Positions 45,195 to 56,130 are shown, counted from the first letter of the stretch. The stretch: DNA of 64,000 nt from Escherichia marmotae (GCF_002900365.1 NZ_CP025979.1:2852001-2916000), one strand, 5' to 3'. Made by a program: numbers and translations. Notes: a model not told the origin generated them from the sequence alone.

Positions 45195-47642
45195 TTACAA
45201 TCTCACTGGATCAATATGCCAGATAAGATCGGCGTACTCTTTGATGGTCCGGTCAGAAGAGAAGTAGCCCATATTGGCGATGTTCAGCATCGCTTTGGCT
45301 GTCCACTCTTCCGGACGCTCGTAAAGTTCGTCAACCTTATCCTGGCAATCGACATAGCTGCGATAATCCGCCAGTACCTGGTAGTGATCGCCAAAGTTAA
45401 TCAGCGAATCAACCAGATCGCGATAGCGGCCCGGATCTTCCGGACTGAACACGCCGCTGCCGATTTGCGTCAGCACCTGATGCAGTTCTTCATCTTTCTC
45501 GTAGTATTCACGCGGTTTGTAGCCCTGACGACGCAGTTCTTCCACTTCTTCCGCTGTGTTACCAAAGATAAAGATGTTGTCCGCACCGACATGATCCAGC
45601 ATCTCAACATTCGCGCCGTCCAGCGTACCGATAGTCAGCGCACCGTTAAGTGCAAACTTCATGTTGCTGGTGCCAGAAGCTTCTGTCCCTGCCAGTGAGA
45701 TCTGTTCGGAAAGATCGGCCGCCGGGATGATCAACTGCGCCAGGCTGACGCTGTAGTTCGGGATAAACACCACTTTCAACTTGTCGCCAATCTGCGGATC
45801 GTTGTTGATCACCGTCGCTACATCGTTGATCAAATGGATAATGTGCTTCGCCATGTAATAGGCCGATGCTGCCTTACCGGCAAAAATATTCACACGCGGA
45901 ACCCATTTCGCATCAGGATCGGCCTTGATACGGTTATAGCGGGTGATAACGTGTAACACATTCATCAATTGACGTTTGTATTCGTGAATACGTTTGATTT
46001 GCACATCAAACAGCGCTTTCGGATTCACCACCACATTCAGTTGTTGTGCGATGTACTCCGCCAGACGCTTTTTGTTATCCAGCTTCGCCTGATGAACAGC
46101 ATGATTGACCATCGGGAAATCACAGTGCTGTTGTAGCTCGTTTAATTGGCTCAGGTCGGTACGCCAGTTACGCCCCAGGTGTTCGTCCAGTACGGCTGAA
46201 AGCGACGGGTTCGCCACCGCCAGCCAGCGACGCGGCGTCACACCGTTGGTGACGTTGGTGAAACGTCCTGGGAAGATTTTCGCAAAGTCGGCAAACAGCG
46301 ATTGCACCATCAGATTAGAGTGCAACTCCGACACACCGTTAACTTTGTGACTGACCACAACAGCCAGCCAGGCCATCCGCACACGACGCCCATTAGATTC
46401 ATCAATGATCGACGCCCGTCCCAACAAGTCGGTATCGTTCGGATACTGCTCCTGCAAGGTTTTCAGGAAATAGTCGTTGATCTCAAAGATAATCTGCAAA
46501 TGACGCGGCAGAATTTTACCCAGCATATCGACCGGCCAGGTTTCCAGCGCCTCGCTCATCAGCGTGTGGTTGGTGTATGAGAAGACCTCACAGCACACTT
46601 CAAAAGCGTCGTCCCAGCTAAATTTGTGCTCATCAATCAGCAGGCGCATCAGCTCAGGAATCGACAGCACCGGATGGGTGTCGTTGAGATGAATCGCGAT
46701 TTTATCCGCCAGATTATCGTAGGTTTTATGCAACTGATAATGGCGACTTAAAATGTCCTGAATGGTTGAGGAGACCAGGAAATACTCCTGACGCAAACGC
46801 AGTTCACGCCCGGAATAGGTGGAATCATCCGGGTAAAGCACGCGGGAAACGTTCTCGGAGTGGTTTTTGTCCTCCACCGCCGCGAAGTAATCGCCCTGGT
46901 TAAATTTACCGAGATTAATTTCGCTACTGGCTTGTGCGCTCCACAGACGCAAGGTGTTTGTCGCGTCAGTATCATAACCTGGGATGATTTGGTCGTAAGC
47001 CACGGCCAAAATTTCTTCGGTTTCAATCCAGCGCGTTTTCTTGCCTTCTTGCTGAATACGACCGCCAAAACGCACTTTGTAGCGCGTATTGTGGCGTTTA
47101 AATTCCCACGGATTGCCGTACTCCAGCCAGTAGTCCGGAGACTCTTTCTGACTGCCGTTAACGATGTTCTGTTTGAACATACCGTAGTCATAACGGATTC
47201 CGTAACCGCGTCCCGGCAACCCTAAAGTCGCCAGTGAATCCAGGAAGCAGGCCGCCAGACGCCCCAGGCCGCCGTTACCGAGGCCCGGGTCATTTTCCTC
47301 ATCAATCAACTCTTCGAGATTTAATCCCATCGACTCCAGCGCACCCTGGACATCGTCATAAATACCTAACGACAGCATGGCATTGGAGAGAGTTCGGCCA
47401 ATCAAAAACTCCATCGACAGGTAGTAAACCTGTCGAGTTTCTTGCGATAGCTGGGCACGATTCGAGCGTAACCAGCGCTCCACGAGACGATCGCGCACAG
47501 CAAATAACGTTGCGTTCAGCCATTCATGTTTATTGGCTACGACCGGATCCTTTCCAATCGTAAACATCAGCTTATAAGCGATAGAGTGCTTAAGAGCTTC
47601 TACGCTAAGCGTGGGCGATGAATATGTAAACAGAGCATTCAT
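45195..47642 (-). CDS. glgP: Glycogen phosphorylase GlgP
   Basis: GlgP releases glucose-1-phosphate from glycogen chain ends using PLP. It has 815 residues, GT35 family, with GNGGLGRLAACFLDSLATL (about 134-152), FAGKAASAYYMAKHII and TEASGTSNMKFALNGALTIGT (PLP region). It is the last gene of glgBXCAP, 18 bp after glgA. A paralogue, malP, is in this window at 18558. Confidence 0.97.
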   Translation of the reverse strand: MNALFTYSSPTLSVEALKHSIAYKLMFTIGKDPVVANKHEWLNATLFAVRDRLVERWLRSNRAQLSQETRQVYYLSMEFLIGRTLSNAMLSLGIYDDVQGALESMGLNLEELIDEENDPGLGNGGLGRLAACFLDSLATLGLPGRGYGIRYDYGMFKQNIVNGSQKESPDYWLEYGNPWEFKRHNTRYKVRFGGRIQQEGKKTRWIETEEILAVAYDQIIPGYDTDATNTLRLWSAQASSEINLGKFNQGDYFAAVEDKNHSENVSRVLYPDDSTYSGRELRLRQEYFLVSSTIQDILSRHYQLHKTYDNLADKIAIHLNDTHPVLSIPELMRLLIDEHKFSWDDAFEVCCEVFSYTNHTLMSEALETWPVDMLGKILPRHLQIIFEINDYFLKTLQEQYPNDTDLLGRASIIDESNGRRVRMAWLAVVVSHKVNGVSELHSNLMVQSLFADFAKIFPGRFTNVTNGVTPRRWLAVANPSLSAVLDEHLGRNWRTDLSQLNELQQHCDFPMVNHAVHQAKLDNKKRLAEYIAQQLNVVVNPKALFDVQIKRIHEYKRQLMNVLHVITRYNRIKADPDAKWVPRVNIFAGKAASAYYMAKHIIHLINDVATVINNDPQIGDKLKVVFIPNYSVSLAQLIIPAADLSEQISLAGTEASGTSNMKFALNGALTIGTLDGANVEMLDHVGADNIFIFGNTAEEVEELRRQGYKPREYYEKDEELHQVLTQIGSGVFSPEDPGRYRDLVDSLINFGDHYQVLADYRSYVDCQDKVDELYERPEEWTAKAMLNIANMGYFSSDRTIKEYADLIWHIDPVRL

Positions 47643-47660
47643 ATAGGCGTTTCCTGAAAA

Positions 47661-49094
47661 CTATTTCAAGCGATAGTAAAGCTCACGGTACGACTTCGCC
47701 GCGACCTGCCAGCTAAAATCCATTGCCATAGCCTGACGTTGCACAAACCGCCACAGCGAAGGGCGGGACCACAGAACAAAAGCGCGCCGAATAGCCCGTA
47801 ACAACGACCAGGCATTACTATCTTCAAAGACAAACCCACTGGCGACGCCATCTGCAAGGTTCTCAAGAGAACAGTCAGAAACCGTATCAGCAAGCCCACC
47901 GGTACGCCGCACCAATGGCAGCGTGCCGTACTTCAATCCATAAAGTTGCGTTAAGCCGCACGGTTCAAAACGACTGGGCACCAGAATGACGTCCGCGCCG
48001 CCCATAATGCGATGCGAAAATGCTTCGTGATAACCAATCTGTACACCAACCTGCCCGGGATGTTCCGCCGCTGCGGCAAGAAAACCTTCCTGCAACACCG
48101 GATCGCCCGCGCCAAGTAACGCCAGTTGTCCCCCCTGTTCCAGAAGGCCCGGTAAGGCCTCCAGCACCAGGTCAAGACCTTTCTGGCTGGTCAGACGGCT
48201 CACCACTGCAAAAAGCGGCACTTTATCGTCAACCTTAAGCCCCATTGCGATTTGCAACTGGCGCTTATTCTCCGCTTTATCCTCCAATGAATCGCGGGTG
48301 TAACGCGAGGCTAAAAGTAAGTCCGTCTCTGGACTCCATATTTTCTCGTCCACGCCGTTCAGTATGCCGGAAAGCCGCCCTTCACGATGACGTTGCTGGA
48401 GCAGACCTTCCATACCGTAGGCAAACTGAGGTTCAGTAATCTCACGAGCGTAGGTCGGACTAACCGCGGTAATGTGGTCAGCGTAATACAATCCGGCTTT
48501 CAGGAAAGAGATTTGCCCGTTGAACTCCAGTCCGTGAACATTAAAGAATGACCATGGCAATTGGATGTCATTCATGTGATGTGCATAAAACATGCCTTGA
48601 TAGGCCAGATTGTGCACAGTAAACACCGACTTCGCCGGACGCCCACTTGCCGCCAGATACGCAGGCGCAAGGCCTGCATGCCAGTCGTGCGCATGCACCA
48701 CATCGGGACGCCAGAATGGGTCAAGCCCGCTTGCCATCTCTGCCCCAACCCACCCCAGCAGTGCAAAACGCAATACGTTGTCGGTGTAGGCAAATAAGTT
48801 GGTATCGTGATACGGGCTTCCGGGACGATCGTAGAGATGTGGCGCATCAATCAGGTAAATGCCAACCCCGTTGTAATGCCCGAACAGCAGCGTGAAATGC
48901 CCGGCAAAGGTATCACGACGAGATACCACCTTTGCATCGGTCACGCCGCGGCGAATATCGGGAAATGCAGGCAACAGTACGCGAGCGTCAACGCCGTCTG
49001 CGATTTGTGCTGCGGGTAATGCCCCAATAACATCAGCCAGACCGCCGGTTTTAAGCAGCGGGAACATCTCTGAACATACATGTAAAACCTGCAT
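47661..49094 (-). CDS. glgA: Glycogen synthase GlgA
   Basis: GlgA adds glucose from ADP-glucose to growing alpha-1,4-glucan. It has 477 residues, GT5 family. The ADP-glucose-binding KTGG motif is at 15-18; HDWHAGL is at about 136-142; the C-terminal PSRFEPCGLTQLYGLKYGTLPLVRRTGGL block is the second substrate site. Its ATG overlaps the glgC stop (TAATG). Confidence 0.97.
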   Translation of the reverse strand: MQVLHVCSEMFPLLKTGGLADVIGALPAAQIADGVDARVLLPAFPDIRRGVTDAKVVSRRDTFAGHFTLLFGHYNGVGIYLIDAPHLYDRPGSPYHDTNLFAYTDNVLRFALLGWVGAEMASGLDPFWRPDVVHAHDWHAGLAPAYLAASGRPAKSVFTVHNLAYQGMFYAHHMNDIQLPWSFFNVHGLEFNGQISFLKAGLYYADHITAVSPTYAREITEPQFAYGMEGLLQQRHREGRLSGILNGVDEKIWSPETDLLLASRYTRDSLEDKAENKRQLQIAMGLKVDDKVPLFAVVSRLTSQKGLDLVLEALPGLLEQGGQLALLGAGDPVLQEGFLAAAAEHPGQVGVQIGYHEAFSHRIMGGADVILVPSRFEPCGLTQLYGLKYGTLPLVRRTGGLADTVSDCSLENLADGVASGFVFEDSNAWSLLRAIRRAFVLWSRPSLWRFVQRQAMAMDFSWQVAAKSYRELYYRLK

Positions 49095-50389
49095 TATCGC
49101 TCCTGTTTATACCCTAACTTCCGTAGCATTTCGCGCGTAACCAGCACGATGCCTTCTTCTGAACGATAGAAACGACGTGCATCCTCTTCTGCATCCTCAC
49201 CAATCACCATGCCTTCCGGAATAACACAAGCGCGGTCAATGACACAGCGACGCAGACGGCACGAGCGACCTACCCATACTTCTGGTAGCAATACGGCGGA
49301 ATCAATGTTGCAGAATGAATTCACGCGAACGCGTGAGAACAGAACGGACTGCACCACCACCGAACCAGAGATCACACAACCGCCAGAAACCAGGGAGTTA
49401 AGGGTCATCCCGTGGCTACCGGAGCGATCCTGAACGAATTTCGCTGGCGGCAATGATTCATTGTAGGTACGAATCGGCCAGTTGCGATCGTACATATCCA
49501 GTTCCGGCACGACAGAGGCCAGATCGAGGTTCGCTTTCCAATAAGCTTCCAGCGTCCCCACATCGCGCCAGTACGGCTCGGCGTCCGGGTCGGACTGTAC
49601 ACAAGAGAGCGGGAATGGATGCGCATAGGCGAGGCCTTCTTCGGTAATTTTTGGAATCAAATCTTTACCAAAGTCGTGGCTGGAGTTTTCATCGCGATCG
49701 TCTTCTTCCAGCAGTTCATACAAGTAGTCTGCGTCAAAGACGTAGATCCCCATACTCGCCAAAGATTTGCTCGGATCGTTTGGCATTGACGGCGGGTTAG
49801 CCGGTTTCTCAACAAATTCGATAATTTTATCGTTTTCATCGACAGCCATAACACCAAATGCAGAGGCTTCTTCAATTGGGACTGGCATACAAGCAACGGT
49901 ACAACGCGCACCTTTTTCGACGTGGTCGATAAGCATTCGCGAATAGTCCTGCTTGTAGATATGGTCACCCGCCAGGATCACTACATACTCCGCTTTATAA
50001 CGGCGAATAATGTCGAGGTTTTGGGTAACTGCATCTGCCGTACCGCGATACCAGTTTTCCCCTTTCATTCTCTGCTGCGCTGGCAGCAGATCGACAAACT
50101 CGTTCATTTCTTCATTGAAGAACGACCAGCCGCGCTGAATGTGCTGCACCAGGGTGTGAGACTGGTACTGGGTGATCACGCCCATACGGCGGATACCGGA
50201 GTTGATGCAGTTGGACAGAGCAAAGTCGATAATGCGGAACTTGCCGCCGAAGTGTACGGCAGGCTTTGCTCTCTTATTGGTTAAATCCTTCAGGCGAGTA
50301 CCGCGTCCCCCCGCCAGAATCAAGGCAACAGACTTCAATGGCAGCTGGCGTGCCAACATTAAGTGATCGTTCTTCTCTAAACTAATCAT
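49094..50389 (-). CDS. glgC: Glucose-1-phosphate adenylyltransferase GlgC
   Basis: GlgC makes ADP-glucose from ATP and glucose-1-phosphate, the regulated step of glycogen synthesis (activated by fructose-1,6-bisphosphate, inhibited by AMP). It has 431 residues from ATG 50389 (MISLEKNDHLM); K-12 starts MVSLEKND. ALILAGGRGTRLKDLT is the nucleotide site and Lys39 in RAKPAVHFGGK the activator site. The C-terminal beta-helix is complete. Confidence 0.97.
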   Translation of the reverse strand: MISLEKNDHLMLARQLPLKSVALILAGGRGTRLKDLTNKRAKPAVHFGGKFRIIDFALSNCINSGIRRMGVITQYQSHTLVQHIQRGWSFFNEEMNEFVDLLPAQQRMKGENWYRGTADAVTQNLDIIRRYKAEYVVILAGDHIYKQDYSRMLIDHVEKGARCTVACMPVPIEEASAFGVMAVDENDKIIEFVEKPANPPSMPNDPSKSLASMGIYVFDADYLYELLEEDDRDENSSHDFGKDLIPKITEEGLAYAHPFPLSCVQSDPDAEPYWRDVGTLEAYWKANLDLASVVPELDMYDRNWPIRTYNESLPPAKFVQDRSGSHGMTLNSLVSGGCVISGSVVVQSVLFSRVRVNSFCNIDSAVLLPEVWVGRSCRLRRCVIDRACVIPEGMVIGEDAEEDARRFYRSEEGIVLVTREMLRKLGYKQER

Positions 50390-50406
50390 GACTAACTCCT
50401 TTTTTA

Positions 50407-52380
50407 TCATCTCTGGAACACACACAATCCGTGTGCAGGTCCCGGCCAGACAGCCGTAATCACTGGGTTATCCTCTCCAGCGAATGGGGGAATGGCATGC
50501 CACTCCCCTGCAGGTAAAACAATCTCTGTTACCTCAAGCGTGGCGTTTATTGCGATCAAGAAACGATCCGAAAGCAAAATTTGCAGTTGCTTCGGCCCGT
50601 TCTGCCACTCATCCGAGCTTAAAGATTGAGCATATCGATTTAGCCAACGGACATTGCCGTCGCCTTCTTCCCACCAGCGATCCTCTACCAAAGCAGGAAT
50701 GCGCTTGCGCAGATGGATTAACGCGGCGGTAAACGCGATTAAACCACTGCTTGCTTGCGACCAGTCCAACCACGTTAGTTGGTTATCCTGACAGTAAGCA
50801 TTGTTATTGCCATGCTGGCTGTGACCATGTTCGTCACCGGCCAGTAACATCGGCGTACCCTGGGAGAGCAACAACGTTGTTAGCAGGGCGTGAATGCTGT
50901 CGCGCCGCCGTTCAACCAGATCAAGAGTACCGCCTAATCCTTCTTTACCATGATTGTTACTGTAATTGTTGTTGGTTCCGTCGCGATTTTCTTCTCCATT
51001 TGCTTCATTGTGCTTATGGTTGAAACAAACGCAGTCGCGAAGCGTAAAACCGTCATGTGCTGTGACCAGATTAATCGCAGCACTCGGCAGACGGCCATTA
51101 CGTTTAAAAACATCACTGGATGCGGCAAAGCGTCCGGCAAACTCTCCCAGAGACAAATCATAATGCAGCCAGAAACGGCGGGCGGCATCGCGGAAATGAT
51201 CGTTCCACTCGGCAAACAGCGGAGGGAAATTCCCCACCTGATAGCCACCGGGTGCGATATCCCACGGTTCAGCAATCAGCTTCACTTGCGAAAGCACCGG
51301 GCAATTCTGGATAGCGATAAACAGCGGCGCATCCTGACGAAACTCCGGCGTTCGCCCCATGACTGTTGCGAGATCGAAACGGAAGCCATCAACGTGACAG
51401 GTTTCCACCCAATAGCGTAGACAGGCGCTGGCGTATTCCACCACTGCCGGATGGCTCAAGTTGAGTGTGTTGCCACAGCCGGTCCAGTTGTGATAATCAC
51501 CGTCTTCTCTTATCCAATAATAGCTACGGTTATCGATCCCGCGCAGTGAGAATACCGGACCGTCGAGATCCAGTTCCGCACTGTGGTTGAGCACGATGTC
51601 GAGAATGACCTCAATGCCCGCTTTATGCAGGGCTTTGACTGCATCACGAAACTCATCCAGCGCCGTTTCTGGCGAGCAGGCATACGCCGGATGCAGCGCA
51701 AACAGCGCCACCGGGTTGTAACCCCAGTAGTTGCTTAGCCCCATGCGTTGCAAACGCGGCTCACTGGCAAATTGCGCCACCGGCAGCAGCTCCAGTGCGG
51801 TAATGCCCAACTGTTTTAAATAGTTGATCATCACCGGATGCCCCAGGGCTTTATAAGTGCCGCGGATCTCTACCGGGATCTCCGGGTGCAAGTAGGTTAA
51901 TCCTTTGACATGGGCTTCATAAATGATAGTGCTGCCCCACGACGTGCACGGCGGGGCATCATCTTCCCAATCATAGTGATCCACTACCACGACGCATTTC
52001 GGCGCAATGGCAGCATTATCGCGATAGTCAGGTTCACTATGGCCAGCGTGCAGCAGCGGGTTATCTTTAAATTCCCCGACAATCTGCCGCGCGCAAGGAT
52101 CAATCAACAACTTCGCCGGGTTAAAGCGATGCCCCATGGCGGGTTGCCATGGGCCATGAACGCGATAACCATAACGCAAACCCGGGCGCGCATCCGGCAG
52201 ATAACCGTGCCAGATATCGCCACTTCGTCCTGGCAAGTCATACCGATGTTCTACGTCCTGGGCGTCAAACACACACAGCTCTACCCGCTCGGCATGAGCG
52301 GAGAAGAGCGTGAAGTTGACGCCCTGGCCGTCGTAATGCGCGCCAAGGGGAGCGGGTTTGCCAATGGCAAGTTGTGTCAT
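50407..52380 (-). CDS. glgX: Glycogen debranching enzyme GlgX
   Basis: GlgX hydrolyses the alpha-1,6 links of short limit-dextrin branches left by GlgP. It has 657 residues, GH13 isoamylase type: an N-terminal CBM48 (about 1-140), then catalytic VDGFRFDLATVMGR (nucleophile Asp), LIAEPWDI (acid Glu) and TAHDGFTL. Its start overlaps the glgB stop by 4 bases, and glgC follows 17 bp on. Confidence 0.97.
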   Translation of the reverse strand: MTQLAIGKPAPLGAHYDGQGVNFTLFSAHAERVELCVFDAQDVEHRYDLPGRSGDIWHGYLPDARPGLRYGYRVHGPWQPAMGHRFNPAKLLIDPCARQIVGEFKDNPLLHAGHSEPDYRDNAAIAPKCVVVVDHYDWEDDAPPCTSWGSTIIYEAHVKGLTYLHPEIPVEIRGTYKALGHPVMINYLKQLGITALELLPVAQFASEPRLQRMGLSNYWGYNPVALFALHPAYACSPETALDEFRDAVKALHKAGIEVILDIVLNHSAELDLDGPVFSLRGIDNRSYYWIREDGDYHNWTGCGNTLNLSHPAVVEYASACLRYWVETCHVDGFRFDLATVMGRTPEFRQDAPLFIAIQNCPVLSQVKLIAEPWDIAPGGYQVGNFPPLFAEWNDHFRDAARRFWLHYDLSLGEFAGRFAASSDVFKRNGRLPSAAINLVTAHDGFTLRDCVCFNHKHNEANGEENRDGTNNNYSNNHGKEGLGGTLDLVERRRDSIHALLTTLLLSQGTPMLLAGDEHGHSQHGNNNAYCQDNQLTWLDWSQASSGLIAFTAALIHLRKRIPALVEDRWWEEGDGNVRWLNRYAQSLSSDEWQNGPKQLQILLSDRFLIAINATLEVTEIVLPAGEWHAIPPFAGEDNPVITAVWPGPAHGLCVFQR

Positions 52381-54563
52381 TCTCCCTCCCGAACCAGCCA
52401 GATAGTGGCCAGCGGCGGTAGTGTAAGGCTTAATGAATGCTGACGACCGTGGCTGGCAATCTCATCGCTGTGTACCGCGCCGCCATTGCCGGCATTACTA
52501 CCGTGGTAGTGCATGGAATCAGTGTTGAGGATTTCACGCCATTTACCCGGCTGATTAATGCCAAAGCGATAGTCATAGCGCGGCACCGGCGTAAAGTTAC
52601 TGGCAACGATAATTTCATTCCCCTCTTTATCGCGGCGAACAAAAATCAGCACCGAGCGTTCATGGTCATCCACCACCAGCCATTCAAAGCCATACGCGTC
52701 GAAATCCAGCTCATGCAGTGCTTTATGATGACGATAAGTGTGGTTCAGATCGCGTACCAGACGCTGGACACCGTGATGCCAGTTGTCACCGCCTTCCAGC
52801 AGATGCCAGTCGAGGCTGGCATCGTGGTTCCACTCTCGCCCTTGGGCAAATTCATTACCCATGAACAGCAGTTTTTTGCCCGGAAACGCCCACATCCAGG
52901 CATAGTAGGCGCGCAAATTGGCAAACTTCTGCCATGCATCACCCGGCATTCTGTCGAGAATCGATTTTTTGCCGTGCACCACTTCGTCGTGCGACAACGG
53001 CAGGACGAAGTTTTCAGTGTAGTTGTAGAGCATCCCGAAGGTGAGTTTATCGTGATGGTATTGACGATAAATCGGGTCGAGCTTCATGTAATCCAGGGTG
53101 TCGTGCATCCAGCCCAGGTTCCATTTGTACCAGAAGCCCAGGCCGCCAATATCCTGAGGACGAGAAACGTTCGGGAAGTCGGTAGACTCCTCCGCCATCG
53201 TTACCGCGCCAGGAACTTGCTCACCGATAATACGGTTGGTATTGCGCAGGAACTCAATCGCTTCCAGATTCTCGCGTCCACCAAACTCGTTGGGGATCCA
53301 CTCACCCTCTTTACGGCTGTAATCACGATAAATCATCGACGCTACTGCATCGACACGCAGCGCATCAATACCAAAACGTTCAACCCAGTACAGCGCGTTA
53401 CCGACGAGGAAATTGCTGACTTCACGACGTCCATAGTTGTAGATCAGGGTATTCCAGTCCTGGTGGTAGCCTTCACGCGGATCGCTGTGCTCATACAGGT
53501 TCGTACCGTCAAATTCGGCAAGCGCAAAGTCATCAGTCGGGAAGTGCCCCGGCACCCAGTCGAGAATAACGTTCAAACCGGCTGCGTGTGCGGCATCAAT
53601 GAAATAACGGAAGTCATCACGAGTACCAAAACGACGAGTTGGCGCATACAGACCCGTCGGCTGATAGCCCCAACTGCCATCGAACGGATGTTCATTAATC
53701 GGCAACAGTTCGAGGTGGGTAAAGCCCATCCACTTGGCGTAAGGCACCAGTTGATCAGCCAGTTCGCGATAGCTTAGCCAGAAGTTGTTATCGGCGTGAC
53801 GACGCCAGGAGCCCAGGTGAACTTCATAGATAGAGATTGGCGCATCAAACTGATTCGCTTTTTTGCGCTCTTCAGTCTGTACGACTTTTTCAGGCAGTCC
53901 GCAAATAAGGGAAGCGGTTTCCGGGCGCATCTGCGCTTCGAAAGCATAGGGATCAGACTTCAGACGGAGATTACCGTTAGCATCAATCATCTCGTATTTA
54001 TAGAGCTGACCGTTATGCGCGCCAGGGATAAACAGTTCCCAGATACCGCTTTCTTTACGCAGACGCATTGGGTGACGGCGGCCATCCCAGTAGTTGAATT
54101 GCCCAACGACCGAGACTCGTCGGGCATTTGGTGCCCAGACAGAAAAACGCGTGCCGGTAACGCCATCCATAGTATCAGCGTGCGCGCCTAAGGTTTCATA
54201 TGGGCGCAGGTGAGTACCTTCAGATAACAGCCAGGCATCCATTTCCTGGATTAAAGGACCAAAACGGTAAGGATCATCAATCAGGTTCTGCTGACCATGC
54301 CAGACAACAGCCAACTGATAACGGAAAAAATTCTTACGCCGCGGTATGACGCCGCTAAAGAATCCACGAGAGTCGAGACACTCCAGTTTAGCGACTTTGC
54401 GTCCGGTTTTTGGTTCAATCACCCACATATCGGTGGCATCAGGTAAAAGGGCACGGACTTCCAGTCCCGCTGTAGTTTTATGCATTCCCAGTACGGAAAA
54501 TGGGTCTGCAAAATGGCCTGCAATTAGCGCGTTTATCACGTCTCTATCGATACGAACGGACAT
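52377..54563 (-). CDS. glgB: 1,4-alpha-glucan branching enzyme GlgB
   Basis: GlgB makes the alpha-1,6 branches of glycogen. It has 728 residues: two N-terminal CBM48-type domains (about 1-225) and a GH13 core with DALRVDAVASMIYRD (nucleophile), VTMAEESTDFP (acid/base) and LPLSHDEVVHGK. It is the first gene of glgBXCAP. Confidence 0.97.
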   Translation of the reverse strand: MSVRIDRDVINALIAGHFADPFSVLGMHKTTAGLEVRALLPDATDMWVIEPKTGRKVAKLECLDSRGFFSGVIPRRKNFFRYQLAVVWHGQQNLIDDPYRFGPLIQEMDAWLLSEGTHLRPYETLGAHADTMDGVTGTRFSVWAPNARRVSVVGQFNYWDGRRHPMRLRKESGIWELFIPGAHNGQLYKYEMIDANGNLRLKSDPYAFEAQMRPETASLICGLPEKVVQTEERKKANQFDAPISIYEVHLGSWRRHADNNFWLSYRELADQLVPYAKWMGFTHLELLPINEHPFDGSWGYQPTGLYAPTRRFGTRDDFRYFIDAAHAAGLNVILDWVPGHFPTDDFALAEFDGTNLYEHSDPREGYHQDWNTLIYNYGRREVSNFLVGNALYWVERFGIDALRVDAVASMIYRDYSRKEGEWIPNEFGGRENLEAIEFLRNTNRIIGEQVPGAVTMAEESTDFPNVSRPQDIGGLGFWYKWNLGWMHDTLDYMKLDPIYRQYHHDKLTFGMLYNYTENFVLPLSHDEVVHGKKSILDRMPGDAWQKFANLRAYYAWMWAFPGKKLLFMGNEFAQGREWNHDASLDWHLLEGGDNWHHGVQRLVRDLNHTYRHHKALHELDFDAYGFEWLVVDDHERSVLIFVRRDKEGNEIIVASNFTPVPRYDYRFGINQPGKWREILNTDSMHYHGSNAGNGGAVHSDEIASHGRQHSLSLTLPPLATIWLVREGE

Positions 54564-54798
54564 GCTTGTCTTCCTGTTTTATTGTGTCACCCCATCCAAC
54601 TGATTTTTGACATCTGGTTGTGACATTTTTTTGACCTGAACGACGCAGCACTCTGTGCATCCTCTCTGCGTCGTCCTCCCTTCAGGTAAGGCAGTGAATA
54701 CCCAAGTATTCTGCCACCCTTAAAGAATAGCCAATGCTTTATCTAACTTCCGGTAAATCATGAAACATCTGCGCTTACTCCTGTATTACGCACTAAAA

Positions 54799-54816
54799 GG
54801 GGCGGCATCGCGCCCC
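54799..54816 (-). terminator. Intrinsic terminator of asd
   Basis: Stem GGGGCG/CGCCCC (54799-54804 and 54811-54816), followed by TTTT on the minus strand, 18 bp after the asd stop. The rest of 54564-54834 holds only the glgB upstream region. Confidence 0.8.
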
Positions 54817-54834
54817 AAATTTAATGAATAAAGA

Positions 54835-55938
54835 TTACGCCAGTTGACGAAGCATCCGACGCAGCGGCTCCGCGGCCCCCCACAGCAACTGATCACCCAC
54901 GGTAAAGGCTGACAGGAATTCTGGTCCCATATTCAGTTTACGCAGGCGGCCTACAGGCGTGGTCAGCGTGCCGGTAACGGCTGCTGGGGTTAGCTCACGC
55001 ATCGTGATTTCACGATCGTTTGGTACTACTTTCGCCCACGGATTGTGCGCAGCCAGCAGTTCTTCCACGGTCGGAATGGATACATCCTTTTTCAATTTAA
55101 TGGTGAATGCCTGGCTGTGGCAGCGTAGTGCCCCGACACGCACACATAAGCCATCTACCGGGATCACGGAAGATGTGTTGAGGATCTTGTTAGTTTCCGC
55201 CAGCCCTTTCCACTCTTCGCGGCTCTGACCATTATCGAGCTGTTTGTCGATCCACGGAATCAGGCTACCAGCCAGCGGCACGCCAAAGTTATCAACTGGC
55301 AGTTCGCCGCTGCGGGTTAGCGTCGTAACTTTGCGTTCGATCTCGAGAATAGCAGAGGAGGGGGTCGCAAGTTCATCCGCCACATGGCCATACAACTGAC
55401 CCATCTGGGTTAATAACTCACGCATATGTCGCGCACCACCGCCGGAAGCCGCCTGGTAGGTCGCAACGGAAACCCAATCAACAAGATTATTAGCGAATAA
55501 ACCGCCCAACGACATCAACATCAGGCTGACAGTACAGTTACCGCCAACAAAAGTCCTGATGCCTTTATTTAATCCGTCGGTAATGACGCCCTGATTAACA
55601 GGGTCAAGGATGATGATGGCGTCATCTTTCATGCGCAGAGACGATGCTGCGTCAATCCAGTAACCTTGCCATCCGCTTTCACGAAGCTTTGGATAGATTT
55701 CGTTGGTATAATCGCCGCCCTGACAGGTCACGATGATATCGAGAGCCTTCAGCGCTTCCAGATCAAAAGCATCCTGAAGTGTGCCGGAGGTGCCGCCAAA
55801 GGACGGCGCAGCCTGGCCAGACTGGGAAGTCGAAAAGAAGACAGGGCGAATGGCGTCGAAATCGCGCTCTTCAACCATGCGTTGCATGAGAACGGAGCCG
55901 ACCATACCGCGCCAGCCGATAAAACCAACATTTTTCAT
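54835..55938 (-). CDS. asd: Aspartate-semialdehyde dehydrogenase Asd
   Basis: Asd reduces beta-aspartyl phosphate to aspartate semialdehyde, the branch point for lysine, diaminopimelate, methionine and threonine, so it is essential for cell-wall synthesis. It has 367 residues from ATG 55938 (MKNVGFIGWRGMVGS, an NADP-binding Rossmann start); the frame extends to 56061 but that part is not conserved. The catalytic Cys135 is in GGNCTVSLML. Confidence 0.97.
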   Translation of the reverse strand: MKNVGFIGWRGMVGSVLMQRMVEERDFDAIRPVFFSTSQSGQAAPSFGGTSGTLQDAFDLEALKALDIIVTCQGGDYTNEIYPKLRESGWQGYWIDAASSLRMKDDAIIILDPVNQGVITDGLNKGIRTFVGGNCTVSLMLMSLGGLFANNLVDWVSVATYQAASGGGARHMRELLTQMGQLYGHVADELATPSSAILEIERKVTTLTRSGELPVDNFGVPLAGSLIPWIDKQLDNGQSREEWKGLAETNKILNTSSVIPVDGLCVRVGALRCHSQAFTIKLKKDVSIPTVEELLAAHNPWAKVVPNDREITMRELTPAAVTGTLTTPVGRLRKLNMGPEFLSAFTVGDQLLWGAAEPLRRMLRQLA

Positions 55939-56130
55939 AAGCGTTTTTTTCCTGCAAAGATGTGTGCTGTATAAATGTGCCTGTGTCCTCATGGCACATC
56001 TTTCACCATACAAAAAGCAGCCAAAGTCGCAAGTGAAATTAATCAATGATAGCGAAGCCATCAGTAATGCGACTTATCCTGCTTTAACAGCACGCAGAAA
56101 GTCCACCGCAATTATCAGGGAACTTGAGTT

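Noticed and set aside
52437..53777. A 446-codon + strand frame opposite glgB
   Set aside because: It is an antisense shadow of GlgB with no ribosome site or family features.
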